Assembly: GCA_000403315.2 (NCBI GenBank)
Contig: KE159636.1
Coordinates: 2,383,321 to 2,447,320, forward strand
DNA: 64,000 nt
DNA from: Lachnospiraceae bacterium A2
GTDB taxonomy: Bacteria; Bacillota; Clostridia; Lachnospirales; Lachnospiraceae
Direction: 5' to 3'
Made by a program: the position numbers and the translations under genes. Below are positions 42,707 to 52,299 of the stretch, in pieces (position 1 is the stretch's first letter; every line of letters begins with the position of its first letter). Under the pieces are notes generated by a model. The model ran no database searches. It was not told the origin of the DNA and saw only the letters and a program-made list of their open reading frames with translations.

Positions 42707-44407
42707 ATGCAGCTGACAGGAGCGCAAATTGTTATTGAATGTCTGAAAGAGCAAGGCGTGGATACTGTCTTTGGCTACCCGGGAGGAGCCATTTTAAATG
42801 TGTATGACGAGTTATACCAGCATAGGGAAGAAATCCACCATGTGCTGACTTCCCACGAACAGGGGGCAAGCCACGCAGCGGACGGGTATGCCCGTTCCAC
42901 CGGGAAGGTAGGGGTATGCTTTGCGACCTCCGGGCCCGGGGCTACCAACCTTGTGACAGGGATTGCCACCGCATACATGGATTCTGTCCCCATGGTAGCC
43001 ATTACCTGCAATGTAGGCGTATCCCTGCTTGGGAAAGACAGTTTCCAGGAAATTGACATTGCGGGAATCACAACCCCTATTACCAAGCATAATTTTATTG
43101 TAAAAGACGTAGGGAAGCTTGCGGAAACCATACGCCGTGCCTTCCGCATTGCCCAGAAAGGCAGGCCAGGGCCGGTATTGGTGGATATCCCCAAGGACGT
43201 GACGGCAAATAAGGCGGAATTTACCCCGGTTTCCATAGAAAAAGAAAAACGCTGCTGTGAAAGCATCACAGAAGAAGCCCTGGAACAGGCTGTGAAAATG
43301 ATCGGGAAATCCAAGAAGCCCTACCTGTTCGTAGGGGGCGGGGCAGTCATTTCCGGGGCCAGCAAAGAGCTGCTGGAATTTGTGGAAAAGGTGCAGGCCC
43401 CAGTGGCCGATTCCCTGATGGGGAAAGGGGCATTTGACGGGAACCACCGGCTGTACACCGGGATGCTGGGCATGCATGGGACGAAGACCTCCAATTATGG
43501 GGTCAGCGAGTGCGACCTCCTGATTGCAGTAGGGGTCAGGTTCAGCGACCGCGTAACCGGGAATGCCAGGAAATTTGCACCCCATGGGAAAATCCTGCAG
43601 TTTGACATAGACCCGGCAGAAATCAATAAAAATATTGTGACGGACGCCCATATCATCGGGGATATCAAAGAAATCCTGCTCCGCTTAAACCAAAGGGTTG
43701 CCCAGCAGGACCATGGGGAATGGATCCAGAAAATCATGGACTACAAGGAGAAATTCCCGTTGAAATACCAGCAGGAAGGCTTAAGCGGCCCCTGCCTGGT
43801 CGAAGAAATTTACCGCCAGACAAAAGGGGACGCCATACTGGTGACGGAAGTAGGGCAGCACCAGATGTGGGCGGCGCAGTTCTATAAATTCAAGCAGCCG
43901 CGTACATTGATTACATCGGGGGGCCTTGGGACCATGGGCTATGGCCTTGGGGCAGCCATCGGGGCGCAGATGGCAAACCCGGGGAAACGCGTCATCAATA
44001 TTGCCGGGGACGGGTGTTTCCGCATGAACATGAATGAGATTGCCACGGCAGTGCGCCAGAAGCTGCCTTTGATCCAGGTGGTAGTAAACAACCATGTGCT
44101 GGGGATGGTGCGCCAGTGGCAGACCCTGTTTTATGAACAGCATTATTCTGCAACCATACTCAATGACAGCGTAGATTTTGTAAAGCTGGCAGAAGCCCTT
44201 GGGGCAGAAGGCATCCGTGCCGCCACAAAGGAGGAATTCAGCAAGGCTTTTGCCAAAGCGCTGGAAAGCAAAATGCCAGTTGTCATTGACTGTATCATAG
44301 GCAGTGATGATAAAGTGTGGCCCATGGTAGCGCCAGGGGCTGCAATCAGTGAAGTGTTTAGTGAAGAAGACATCAAAGAGGAGGAAAACAATGAGCAGAG
44401 TGTATAA
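42707..44407 (+). CDS. ilvB: Acetolactate synthase, large subunit
   Basis: A 566-residue TPP enzyme that makes acetolactate or acetohydroxybutyrate, the first common step to branched-chain amino acids. 'GYPGGAILNVYDEL', the catalytic Glu in 'SHEQGASHAADGYAR', and the TPP motif 'GDGCFRMNMNEIATAV...VVNN' are all present. 'MVRQWQTLFYEQHYS' marks the anabolic AHAS type. No small regulatory subunit gene (ilvN/ilvH) follows; serC overlaps its end by 17 bases instead. The small subunit must be elsewhere or absent. Confidence 0.95.
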   Translation: MQLTGAQIVIECLKEQGVDTVFGYPGGAILNVYDELYQHREEIHHVLTSHEQGASHAADGYARSTGKVGVCFATSGPGATNLVTGIATAYMDSVPMVAITCNVGVSLLGKDSFQEIDIAGITTPITKHNFIVKDVGKLAETIRRAFRIAQKGRPGPVLVDIPKDVTANKAEFTPVSIEKEKRCCESITEEALEQAVKMIGKSKKPYLFVGGGAVISGASKELLEFVEKVQAPVADSLMGKGAFDGNHRLYTGMLGMHGTKTSNYGVSECDLLIAVGVRFSDRVTGNARKFAPHGKILQFDIDPAEINKNIVTDAHIIGDIKEILLRLNQRVAQQDHGEWIQKIMDYKEKFPLKYQQEGLSGPCLVEEIYRQTKGDAILVTEVGQHQMWAAQFYKFKQPRTLITSGGLGTMGYGLGAAIGAQMANPGKRVINIAGDGCFRMNMNEIATAVRQKLPLIQVVVNNHVLGMVRQWQTLFYEQHYSATILNDSVDFVKLAEALGAEGIRAATKEEFSKAFAKALESKMPVVIDCIIGSDDKVWPMVAPGAAISEVFSEEDIKEEENNEQSV

Positions 44408-45473
44408 TTTTTCCGCAGGGCCAGCCGTCTTGCCAGAGGAAGTTTTGCGTGAGGCAGCAGAGGAAATGCTGGATTACAAAGGGAGCGGCATGTCCGTGAT
44501 GGAAATGAGCCACCGTTCCAAGGTATATGACGGGATCATCAAGGAAGCAGAAGCAGACCTGCGGGAACTGATGGGCATTCCGGATAACTATAAGGTGCTG
44601 TTTTTGCAGGGCGGGGCGTCCCAGCAGTTTGCCATGATTCCCATGAACCTGATGAAACATAAAAAGGCAGCCTATATCGTAACAGGCCAATGGGCGAAAA
44701 AAGCCTTCCAGGAAGCCCAGAATTACGGGCAAGCCGTGAAAGTAGCTTCTTCCGAGGATGAAACATTTTCCTATATCCCGGACTGTTCAGACCTGGATAT
44801 CCCGGAGGATGCAGACTATGTCTATATCTGTGAAAACAATACTATTTACGGGACGAAATATAAAACCCTGCCCAACACCAAAGGCCATACTTTAGTGGCA
44901 GACGTGTCCTCCTGCTTTTTATCCGAACCGGTGGATGTGTCAAAATATGGGATTATTTACGGCGGCGTCCAGAAAAATATCGGCCCTGCCGGGGTAGTGA
45001 TTGTGGTGATCCGGGAGGACTTAATTACTGAGGATACCTTACCGGGAACACCCACCATGCTCAAATATAAGACTCATGCAGACGCAGACTCCCTTTACAA
45101 TACGCCCCCTGCATATGGCATTTATATCTGCGGGAAGGTGTTCCAATGGCTGAAAAAGCAGGGCGGCTTAACCGCCATGAAGCAGCACAATGAGGAAAAA
45201 GCCAAAATCCTGTATGATTTCCTGGATGGGAGCAGCATGTTCCGTGGGACTGTGCGCAAAGAGGACCGCTCCCTGATGAACGTGCCTTTCGTTACCGGGG
45301 ATAAGGAACTGGACGCTAAATTTGTCAAAGAAGCAGAAGCAGCAGGCTTTGTCAACCTGAAAGGCCACAGGACCGTTGGGGGCATGAGGGCAAGCATTTA
45401 CAACGCAATGCCAAAGGAAGGCGTGGAACAATTAGTGGCCTTTATGAAAAAATTTGAAGAAGAAAACCAATAA
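44391..45473 (+). CDS. serC: Phosphoserine aminotransferase
   Basis: A 360-residue PLP enzyme that makes 3-phosphoserine from 3-phosphohydroxypyruvate. 'YNFSAGPAVLPEEVL' at the start is diagnostic, and the PLP lysine is in 'GGVQKNIGPAG'. 'GGMRASIYNAMP' closes the active site. ATG 44391 is preceded by GAGGAGGAAAAC inside the ilvB 3' end, so translation is coupled to ilvB. serA follows after 87 bases. Confidence 0.95.
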   Translation: MSRVYNFSAGPAVLPEEVLREAAEEMLDYKGSGMSVMEMSHRSKVYDGIIKEAEADLRELMGIPDNYKVLFLQGGASQQFAMIPMNLMKHKKAAYIVTGQWAKKAFQEAQNYGQAVKVASSEDETFSYIPDCSDLDIPEDADYVYICENNTIYGTKYKTLPNTKGHTLVADVSSCFLSEPVDVSKYGIIYGGVQKNIGPAGVVIVVIREDLITEDTLPGTPTMLKYKTHADADSLYNTPPAYGIYICGKVFQWLKKQGGLTAMKQHNEEKAKILYDFLDGSSMFRGTVRKEDRSLMNVPFVTGDKELDAKFVKEAEAAGFVNLKGHRTVGGMRASIYNAMPKEGVEQLVAFMKKFEEENQ

Positions 45474-45477
45474 GATC

Positions 45478-45505
45478 AGGGCGTCAAAAGTGCTTTTGAC
45501 ACCCT
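45478..45505 (+). terminator. Hairpin between serC and serA
   Basis: AGGGCGTCAAAAG and CTTTTGACACCCT pair around TG with one G-U pair. There is no T-run after it, so it may be an mRNA processing or partial attenuation structure rather than a full terminator. Confidence 0.45.
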
Positions 45506-45560
45506 AATCCAATAGGAAAAATAAGGCTCCCATGCAGCCAAATGAAAGGAATGTGTTAAA

Positions 45561-46724
45561 ATGTTCAGATATCATTGCTTAAATCCCATTGCAAATGTGG
45601 GTTTGGATTTATTCAGCCAGGAATACCAGAAAACAGACGACATAAAGGAAGCGCAGGCCGTGCTGGTAAGGAGCGCCGCCATGCACGAGATGGAACTGCC
45701 CGAAGGGCTTTGCGCCGTTGCCCGTGCAGGGGCAGGGGTAAACAACATCCCCTTGGAAAAATGCGCGGAGCAGGGCATTGTCGTATTCAATACCCCCGGG
45801 GCCAACGCCAACGGCGTAAAGGAATTGGTATTTGCAGGGATGCTCCTTGCTTCCCGCGACATTACCGGGGGCATCCAGTGGGTGCTGGAACACCAGGGCA
45901 GCGAAACCGTTGGCAAAGACGCGGAGAAAGCGAAAAAAGCCTTTGCAGGCTGCGAGATTTCCGGGAAGAAATTAGGCGTTATCGGCCTTGGGGCCATCGG
46001 CGTGAAGGTAGCGAATGCCGCAACCCACCTTGGCATGGAAGTATACGGATACGACCCCTTTATTTCCGTCAATGCCGCATGGAGCCTGTCCCGGAATGTA
46101 AAGCACATCAGCAATGTGGAAGACATTTACCGGGAATGCGACTATATTACCATCCATGTGCCCCTGATGGAGGACACGAAAAAAATGCTGGGCAAAGAAG
46201 CGTTTGGCATGATGAAGGATGGGGTAGTGGTCCTAAATTTTGCAAGGGATTTGCTGGTAGATGAGGAAGAAATCTTACATGCCATTGCAGCAGGGAAAGT
46301 GAAAAAATATGTGTCTGACTTCCCAACGCCTGTTACGGCTGGGAAAGAAGGCTGCATTGTGATCCCGCACCTTGGGGCTTCCACAGAGGAATCCGAGGAT
46401 AACTGCGCCATGATGGCAGTGGAAGAAGTGAAGGACTACCTGGAAAATGGGAATATCCGCAATTCCGTCAATTTCCCAAGATGCGACATGGGCGTTTGCT
46501 CCGGCGCAGGCCGTATTGCAATCCTCCACAAGAATGTAAAGGGGATTATCGGGAAATATACCGCAGTCATGGGCGAGAATAACATCAATATTTCCGACAT
46601 GACAAATAAGAGCCGGGGGGATTTTGCCTACTCCCTTCTGGATATTGATTCCCCGGTGACAGACGCAGCCATTGAGCAGTTAAAGCAAATCAAAAGCGTA
46701 CTTAAGGTCAGGGTCATAAAATAA
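45561..46724 (+). CDS. serA: D-3-phosphoglycerate dehydrogenase
   Basis: A 387-residue NAD-dependent dehydrogenase, first step of serine synthesis. The Rossmann motif is 'GVIGLGAIGVKVANAA', the catalytic Arg/Glu/His region includes 'NFARDLLVDEEEI' and 'VIPHLGASTEESEDNCA', and a C-terminal ACT domain of about 70 residues ('AVMGENNINISDMTNKS') may bind serine. It lacks the large intervening domain of long SerA forms. It follows serC, giving two of the three serine-pathway steps; serB is not seen. Confidence 0.93.
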   Translation: MFRYHCLNPIANVGLDLFSQEYQKTDDIKEAQAVLVRSAAMHEMELPEGLCAVARAGAGVNNIPLEKCAEQGIVVFNTPGANANGVKELVFAGMLLASRDITGGIQWVLEHQGSETVGKDAEKAKKAFAGCEISGKKLGVIGLGAIGVKVANAATHLGMEVYGYDPFISVNAAWSLSRNVKHISNVEDIYRECDYITIHVPLMEDTKKMLGKEAFGMMKDGVVVLNFARDLLVDEEEILHAIAAGKVKKYVSDFPTPVTAGKEGCIVIPHLGASTEESEDNCAMMAVEEVKDYLENGNIRNSVNFPRCDMGVCSGAGRIAILHKNVKGIIGKYTAVMGENNINISDMTNKSRGDFAYSLLDIDSPVTDAAIEQLKQIKSVLKVRVIK

Positions 46725-46757
46725 TACGCCAGATGGCCCTCCCGTAAAAAGTATTAA

Positions 46758-46826
46758 GCCCAACAGGGCAGCAAGGCCAAAGAATCCTGCAAAGCAGGAT
46801 TCTTTGCCATGCCGCGGCTGTTGGGC
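46758..46826. terminator. Double-stem bidirectional terminator
   Basis: Outer arms GCCCAACAG (46758-46766) and CTGTTGGGC (46818-46826) enclose an inner perfect stem AAAGAATCCTGC-AAA-GCAGGATTCTTT (46779-46805). It separates serA from the convergent HD-domain gene. Confidence 0.65.
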
Positions 46827-46835
46827 AGCTTGCAG

Positions 46836-48107
46836 TCAGAACTTATATTTGACATTGTAATTAAGGAGCACTGTTCTCAGGTAATGGTACTCATCCATGA
46901 CATGGTGGTAAGTCCGGGCAACGGCGACACAGGAAGACTGGGTCTGCTGGATAATCTGGCGCAGGTATTTTTCAAGGGCCAGAAGGATGGTGTCGTCCAT
47001 ATTGCAGCGTTGGTATTTTTCTTTCAGGTACCCAATTAATCCCGGATGGTGGGTAAGTTCCATGTCGTAAGCCAAAATATTGCTGAGCACATAGGAGAGT
47101 GCAACAATCTCAGCCGAGGGAGCCAATGTACGGGACAACGGCTGGTTTTGGGACCAGCGTTCCAGGATTAGGAACGACTCGTCTATGATTTTGATAATCT
47201 GTGGGTCTACTGCGCCGGAAAGGATTTCCTTTGTGGCATCCCGTGTGGAATTCTGGTATAATTCATTCAGGTAATGGTTATAGTTATCCGTGCTGCCGAT
47301 ATCGGAGGGAATGCATGTTTTTCCAATATTGTGGAGCGCAGCGGCTAACTGGATGGCTTTGCAGGTAGCCGGGGCCAAATGCAGCGTATTGGAAAAATTT
47401 TCGCTTAAATGCACGGCATAACTGGTGTGGAGCGCAGTATATTCATTCCTGAAATCCACTGAAAAAATAAATGCCATCAGGTATTTATGTATCTGTTCTT
47501 CGGACAGGATGATTTCCTCCTTTGCATAGCGTTCTACTTCTTCCTGATAGGAGCCGTCCTGAATGGCTTCAAGGATATGGTATTTCTGGTCCGCATCTTT
47601 AAACCAGCGGATGCTGGCTGCAGAGAACGTGGACTCGCTGTACCTGTCCGGGAAGGAATCCGGGCATTCCATTTGGTTTACCACGTAGTAAATATCAATG
47701 CGGTCGGCAAGGTAAATCAGGCGTGCCATGTCCCTGTGGTAATTCCCAATGGGGGCTGGGTAATACTGTGCATTGCAATGGTGATGGTAAAGGATGACGT
47801 CAGCATATTCTGGAAGGGGAGAAAAATGCTGGAACAAAAGGTATCCGAAAACGGAATGTTCCATCGTGTCGTCCATGTCAAAGCTTAACATGGAATCAAT
47901 TTCTTCTTCCTTATAGGCGCCAATATCGTGAAGCAGCCCCAGCATAAAAATGTCCTGTTTCTCCTGTTTGGTGTAATAGCTCGTGTCTGCCAGCATTTTC
48001 ATCAGAATATATGCAACACGTTCCCCATGATTGATAAGGCGTGGATCCAGATGCCGGAAAGAGTGGCAAATGACGTCCACAATACTGATAAGTTGAGAAC
48101 CGCCCAT
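46836..48107 (-). CDS. HD domain protein with two HD-type repeats
   Basis: A 423-residue cytosolic protein. The first HD phosphohydrolase motif is intact ('HGERVAYILMKM', 'GLLHDIGAYK', 'HSVFGYLLFQ', 'YHHHCN', 'YLADRID'). The second, near residue 270, reads 'ALHNIGKTCIP': the HD pair has become HN, so this half is probably not catalytic, although 'LHNIGKTCIP' resembles HD-GYP proteins that cleave cyclic di-GMP. I use ATG 48107, eight bases after GGAGG; an ATG two codons earlier is too close to it. A cyclic-nucleotide or signalling role is inference. Confidence 0.72.
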   Translation of the reverse strand: MGGSQLISIVDVICHSFRHLDPRLINHGERVAYILMKMLADTSYYTKQEKQDIFMLGLLHDIGAYKEEEIDSMLSFDMDDTMEHSVFGYLLFQHFSPLPEYADVILYHHHCNAQYYPAPIGNYHRDMARLIYLADRIDIYYVVNQMECPDSFPDRYSESTFSAASIRWFKDADQKYHILEAIQDGSYQEEVERYAKEEIILSEEQIHKYLMAFIFSVDFRNEYTALHTSYAVHLSENFSNTLHLAPATCKAIQLAAALHNIGKTCIPSDIGSTDNYNHYLNELYQNSTRDATKEILSGAVDPQIIKIIDESFLILERWSQNQPLSRTLAPSAEIVALSYVLSNILAYDMELTHHPGLIGYLKEKYQRCNMDDTILLALEKYLRQIIQQTQSSCVAVARTYHHVMDEYHYLRTVLLNYNVKYKF

Positions 48108-48161
48108 ACACATACCTCCACTTCGTCGTTCGTTTGCTTTCCTGAGATGGAAAAATATTAT

Positions 48162-48190
48162 TTGCCTTTACACTGTAAATATTATACTAT
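48162..48190 (+). promoter_or_regulatory. Promoter of the mscS gene
   Basis: TTGCCT (48162-48167), 17 bases, TACTAT (48185-48190); overlapping TATACT and TATAAT alternatives occur nearby. Confidence 0.55.
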
Positions 48191-48255
48191 AATTATAGTG
48201 AATTTGGGGCTGGGTGTCAACAGGAATGGGGCGCAGTTCTTGAAAGGAGGTTCAC

Positions 48256-49185
48256 ATGCCGTTACAAAACATAAAATCCCCCCTGCTTGCAGAAAGCATT
48301 ACCGACAACCTGGCGGAACTGCAGGAACTGGAAAAAGTCACGAAGCCCGGCTTCCTAACGGGGTACCTGAAAGAAATATCCCCCTACTTTGCAGATTTTG
48401 CCATCCGTGCCGCCATTGCAGCCTTAATCTACCTGATAGGGAGGAAGATCATAAAGTGGCTCCGCAAAATGCTGCGCCGCGCATTGGAGCGTTCCGGCGC
48501 AGATGAAGGGGTGCGGCAGTTTCTGGACTCGGCTGCGAAAATTACCTTGTACTTTATCTTAGGGATTGCAGTTGTAAACCAACTTGGGGTAGAAACCTCC
48601 TCCGTGGTGGCAGTCCTTGGGTCGGCAGGGCTTACCTTAGGCCTTGCGCTCCAGGGGAGCCTTTCCAACTTTGCCGGAGGGGTCCTGATTTTGCTGTTTA
48701 AACCATTTAAAGTAGGGGATTATATTATTGAAGATACCCATGGGAATGAAGGGACGGTTTCAGAAATCATGATTTTCTACACAAAGCTGTCAACGGCGGA
48801 TAACCGGACAGCCATTATCCCAAATGGAATACTGGCAAATTCCAGCCTGACCAACGTAACCCAGCAGGATAAGCGGAGGCTGGATGTGTATGTGGGGATT
48901 TCCTATGAAGCAGACTTGCAGAAAGCCAAGGGGATTCTGGCCGGGCTGCTGGACAGGGAAGGGGCAGCCCTTAAGGAAGAAGGGGTTTCGGTTTTTGTAG
49001 ACGCGCTGGAGGACAGCAGCGTAAGGCTTGGGTGCCGCTTTTGGGTAGCAACCGGGGACTACTGGCAGGTAAAATGGAGGCTCAATGAGCAGATTAAAGA
49101 AGCGTTTGACGCAAACCACATTGAAATCCCTTATAACCAGCTTGCCATCACGGTAAAAGAGCCTAGTACAACGAATATTAAGTAA
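48256..49185 (+). CDS. mscS: Small-conductance mechanosensitive channel (MscS family)
   Basis: A 309-residue MscS-like channel that opens on hypo-osmotic shock. Helices at about 33-52, 85-105 and the pore-lining helix 'VVAVLGSAGLTLGLALQGSLSNFAGGVLILLFKPFKVGDYI' (key GLALQGSLSNFAGG and FKVGDYI), then a beta domain ('VSEIMIFYTKLSTADNRTAIIPNG' region) and C-terminal vestibule. Its final codons 'PSTTNIK' and the stop come from the start of a palindromic element, so the natural C-terminus was probably altered by insertion. Confidence 0.9.
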   Translation: MPLQNIKSPLLAESITDNLAELQELEKVTKPGFLTGYLKEISPYFADFAIRAAIAALIYLIGRKIIKWLRKMLRRALERSGADEGVRQFLDSAAKITLYFILGIAVVNQLGVETSSVVAVLGSAGLTLGLALQGSLSNFAGGVLILLFKPFKVGDYIIEDTHGNEGTVSEIMIFYTKLSTADNRTAIIPNGILANSSLTNVTQQDKRRLDVYVGISYEADLQKAKGILAGLLDREGAALKEEGVSVFVDALEDSSVRLGCRFWVATGDYWQVKWRLNEQIKEAFDANHIEIPYNQLAITVKEPSTTNIK

Positions 49186-49329
49186 TTGGCAGTTTGACTT
49201 GCCTATTTTCCTGATAGCACTACTCCCCAAGCCTCGACGTAGCCACCGCTACGCCTGCGTTTGTGAAGCAGCACTCTCAGAAAAATATTCTGCGTCAAAC
49301 TATCCAAAACTTAATTTTCGTTGTACTAG
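49163..49329. mobile_element. 167-bp palindromic MITE-like element, copy 3 (variant)
   Basis: Starts CTAGTACAACGAATATTAAGT and ends with the inverted form (abbreviated ACTTAATTTTCGTTGTACTAG at 49309-49329). The second pair of arms is AGTTTGAC / GTCAAACT, and the core is CGTAG-CCAC-CGCTACG. Its ends differ from copies 1 and 2, but the length, CTAG boundary and CGTAGC...GCTACG core agree. It supplies the last codons and stop of mscS. Confidence 0.75.
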
Positions 49330-49365
49330 CGGGAATAAAATATTCATAAGGAAGGAATCGAAGAA

Positions 49366-52281
49366 ATGAATCTGGAAAATTGCAAAGCATATGAATTGCT
49401 GGAGGAAAAAAACCTCGCAGACATTAAATCCAAAGGCTTCTTGCTCCGGCACAAAAAGAGCGGGGCAAGGATCTGCCTGATTTCCAACGAGGACGACAAC
49501 AAGGTGTTTTATGTGGGGTTCCGCACCCCGTCCCTGGACAGCACCGGGGCGGCGCATATTTTGGAGCATTCCGTACTGTGCGGCTCCGAAAAATACCCCG
49601 TAAAGGATCCGTTTATTGAACTGGAAAAAAGCTCCCTGAATACGTTTTTAAACGCCATGACGTACCCAGACAAAACCATTTACCCGGTGGCAAGCTGCAA
49701 TGGCAGGGATTTCCAGAACCTGATAGGGGTATATATGGACGCGGTATTCCACCCGAATATTTACCAGCACAAGGAAATTTTTGCCCAGGAGGGCTGGCAT
49801 TATGAACTGGAGGATTTAGATGCCCCGCTTACGATTAATGGGGTGGTTTACAATGAAATGAAAGGGGCTTTTTCCTCCCCGGACGGCGTGTTGGAGCGGG
49901 AAATTTTAAGCAGCCTTTACCCGGATACTTCCTATGCCTTTGAGTCCGGCGGGAACCCGGAAAATATCCCGGAGCTGACATATGATCAGTTTTTGGCGTT
50001 CCACCAGAAATATTACCATCCCTGCAATTCCTACATTTACCTCTATGGTGATATGGACATGGAGGAAAAATTGGAGTGGATGGATCGGGAATACTTAAGC
50101 AACTATGAAAAAATCACAGTAGACTCAGCGGTGAAGTTCCAGGAGCCCTTTCAGGAGTGCAGGGAAGTGGTAATCCCTTACCATATTGCAAGCGGGGAAA
50201 GCCTTAAAGACAATACGTATCTGTCCTATAACGTCAGCGTAGGGAGCATTTTGGACAGAACCTTATACGTGGCTTTTGACATTTTAGATTATGCCTTGCT
50301 CAGCGCCCCCGGCGCCCCTTTGAAGCAGGCTTTGCTGGACGCTAAAATAGGGAAGGATATTTTATCTTCCTATGACTGCAGCAGTTTACAGCCCATGTTT
50401 TCCATTATCGCCAAAAACAGCAATATGGACCGGAAAGACGAGTTCTTAGGGATTATCCGGTCGGTATTGAAGGAGCAGGCGGAGCAGGGCATCCACAGGA
50501 AATCCCTGATGGCAGGGCTGAACAGCTTTGAATTCCGCTACCGGGAAGCAGATTACGGCTCTTTCCCGAAGGGGCTGCTCCTTGGAATTAAATGCCTGGA
50601 TAGCTGGATTTACGATGGGAGCCAGCCATTTTTGCATCTGGAAGAACTGGAAATCATTGAATTTTTGAAAAAACAGGTGGACACAGGGTATTTTGAAGGG
50701 TTGGTGCAAAAATATTTTCTGGACAACACCCATGCGTCCGTGGTGGCTGCAGAGCCTAAATATGGGCTGAATACGGAAAAAGAAGAAGCCCTGGCAAAGG
50801 AGCTTGCAGCCTATAAGGCATCCTTAAGCAAGGAGGAACTGCAGGAACTGGCAGACTTTACCCGCCACTTAAAGCAGTATCAGGAGGAACCCTCCCGGCC
50901 GGAAGATTTGGCAAAAATACCCATGCTTTCCAGAAGCGACATCAAAAAAACAGGGGAGCCGCTGTATATCCGGGAGCATAAAGCCGGGGACACGCTGATG
51001 CTCTGCCACGACGTTGACACCAACGGGATTGCCTATTTCAGCCTGATGTTTAACTTCCAGGGGCTGCCGGCAGAGGATATCCCTTACCTTGGCATTTTAA
51101 AATCCGTCCTTGGCTATGTGGATACCGGGCGGTATAATTTCCGGGAACTTGCCAATGAAATCAACCTCCATACAGGGGGGATTTTCAGCAATATCGGGAT
51201 TTATCCCCGGGTGGACAGCGACAGCATCCGGCTGGAGTATGAAGTGAAGATTAAGGCCCTGTACCATGAAATCCCAAAGGCCATGGAGCTTGTGAAAGAA
51301 ATCCTGGTGGGCAGCAATTTCCGCAAGGAGGACCGGCTGTATGAAATCCTTGCACAGTTAAAGTCAAGGCTGCAGATGACGTTAAGCTCTGCAGGCCATT
51401 CCATTTCCTCCATGCGGGCCATGTCCTATTTTTCGGAAAGCGCGAATTACACAGACATGACGCAGGGCATCGCTTTTTACCAGCTTGTGAAGGACTTGGA
51501 GGAGCATTTCGGGGAAAAGAAGGAATTCTTAATGGAAAAGCTGGAAGGGCTTATGCCAAAAATTTTCTGCAAGGAAGGCTTCATGGTAAGCGCCGGCGCA
51601 GAGCCGGAAGGCCAGAAGCTGATAGAGCAGGAGCTCCCGGCCATCCGGGCAGCCCTTTCCGGGAACCCGGCAGGGAAGGGGCGGGCAGCCCTCCCATTGG
51701 GACGGAAAAACGAAGGCTTTTTAGATGCATCCCAAGTCCAGTATGTGTCGCGGGCTGGCAATTTCCAGAAAGCAGGATACCAGTACACCGGCGCGCTGCG
51801 TATCTTAAAGGTGCTGCTGGGCTATGATTACCTTTGGATGAACGTCAGGGTGAAAGGCGGGGCGTATGGGTGTATGAGCGGCTTTACACGCCGGGGGGAC
51901 GGCTATTTTGCTTCCTACCGGGACCCGAATTTAGCAAGGACCAATGAAGTATATGAAGGGATCCCCGCTTATTTGGAACAGTTCCAGGCAGATGAAACAG
52001 AGATGGCAAAATACATTATCGGGACATTCAGCAGCGTGGACGCCCCACTTACCCCGGCAGGGAAAACCGGCCGCAGCGCAACCGCATGGCTGACCGGCAT
52101 AACGGAAGGAATGCTCCAGAAGGAACGGGAGGATATCCTGTCTGCCACCCAGGAGGACATCCGGGCGCTTTCTGGCCTTGTGGCAGCAGTTTTGGAGGAC
52201 AACATGCTCTGCGTCATTGGGAACGAGGAAAAGTTAAAAGAAGAAAAAGGGATGTTCCTGTCATTGGAACACTTAATGTAA
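49366..52281 (+). CDS. M16C family zinc metalloprotease (presequence protease-like)
   Basis: A 971-residue clam-shell peptidase in four domains. The inverted zinc motif H-x2-E-H is 'HILEHSVLCG' near residue 67, with the distal Glu in 'NEMKGAFSSPDGVLERE'. The C-terminal half lacks the motif but keeps 'GGAYGC' as in the family. Relatives such as Cym1/PreP and falcilysin digest peptides inside a closed chamber; the bacterial role is likely turnover of free peptides in the cytosol since no signal peptide is present. AAGGAAGGAATCGAAGA precedes ATG 49366; era follows 18 bases later. Confidence 0.9.
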   Translation: MNLENCKAYELLEEKNLADIKSKGFLLRHKKSGARICLISNEDDNKVFYVGFRTPSLDSTGAAHILEHSVLCGSEKYPVKDPFIELEKSSLNTFLNAMTYPDKTIYPVASCNGRDFQNLIGVYMDAVFHPNIYQHKEIFAQEGWHYELEDLDAPLTINGVVYNEMKGAFSSPDGVLEREILSSLYPDTSYAFESGGNPENIPELTYDQFLAFHQKYYHPCNSYIYLYGDMDMEEKLEWMDREYLSNYEKITVDSAVKFQEPFQECREVVIPYHIASGESLKDNTYLSYNVSVGSILDRTLYVAFDILDYALLSAPGAPLKQALLDAKIGKDILSSYDCSSLQPMFSIIAKNSNMDRKDEFLGIIRSVLKEQAEQGIHRKSLMAGLNSFEFRYREADYGSFPKGLLLGIKCLDSWIYDGSQPFLHLEELEIIEFLKKQVDTGYFEGLVQKYFLDNTHASVVAAEPKYGLNTEKEEALAKELAAYKASLSKEELQELADFTRHLKQYQEEPSRPEDLAKIPMLSRSDIKKTGEPLYIREHKAGDTLMLCHDVDTNGIAYFSLMFNFQGLPAEDIPYLGILKSVLGYVDTGRYNFRELANEINLHTGGIFSNIGIYPRVDSDSIRLEYEVKIKALYHEIPKAMELVKEILVGSNFRKEDRLYEILAQLKSRLQMTLSSAGHSISSMRAMSYFSESANYTDMTQGIAFYQLVKDLEEHFGEKKEFLMEKLEGLMPKIFCKEGFMVSAGAEPEGQKLIEQELPAIRAALSGNPAGKGRAALPLGRKNEGFLDASQVQYVSRAGNFQKAGYQYTGALRILKVLLGYDYLWMNVRVKGGAYGCMSGFTRRGDGYFASYRDPNLARTNEVYEGIPAYLEQFQADETEMAKYIIGTFSSVDAPLTPAGKTGRSATAWLTGITEGMLQKEREDILSATQEDIRALSGLVAAVLEDNMLCVIGNEEKLKEEKGMFLSLEHLM

Positions 52282-52299
52282 ACTAGATATGGAGAGGAT

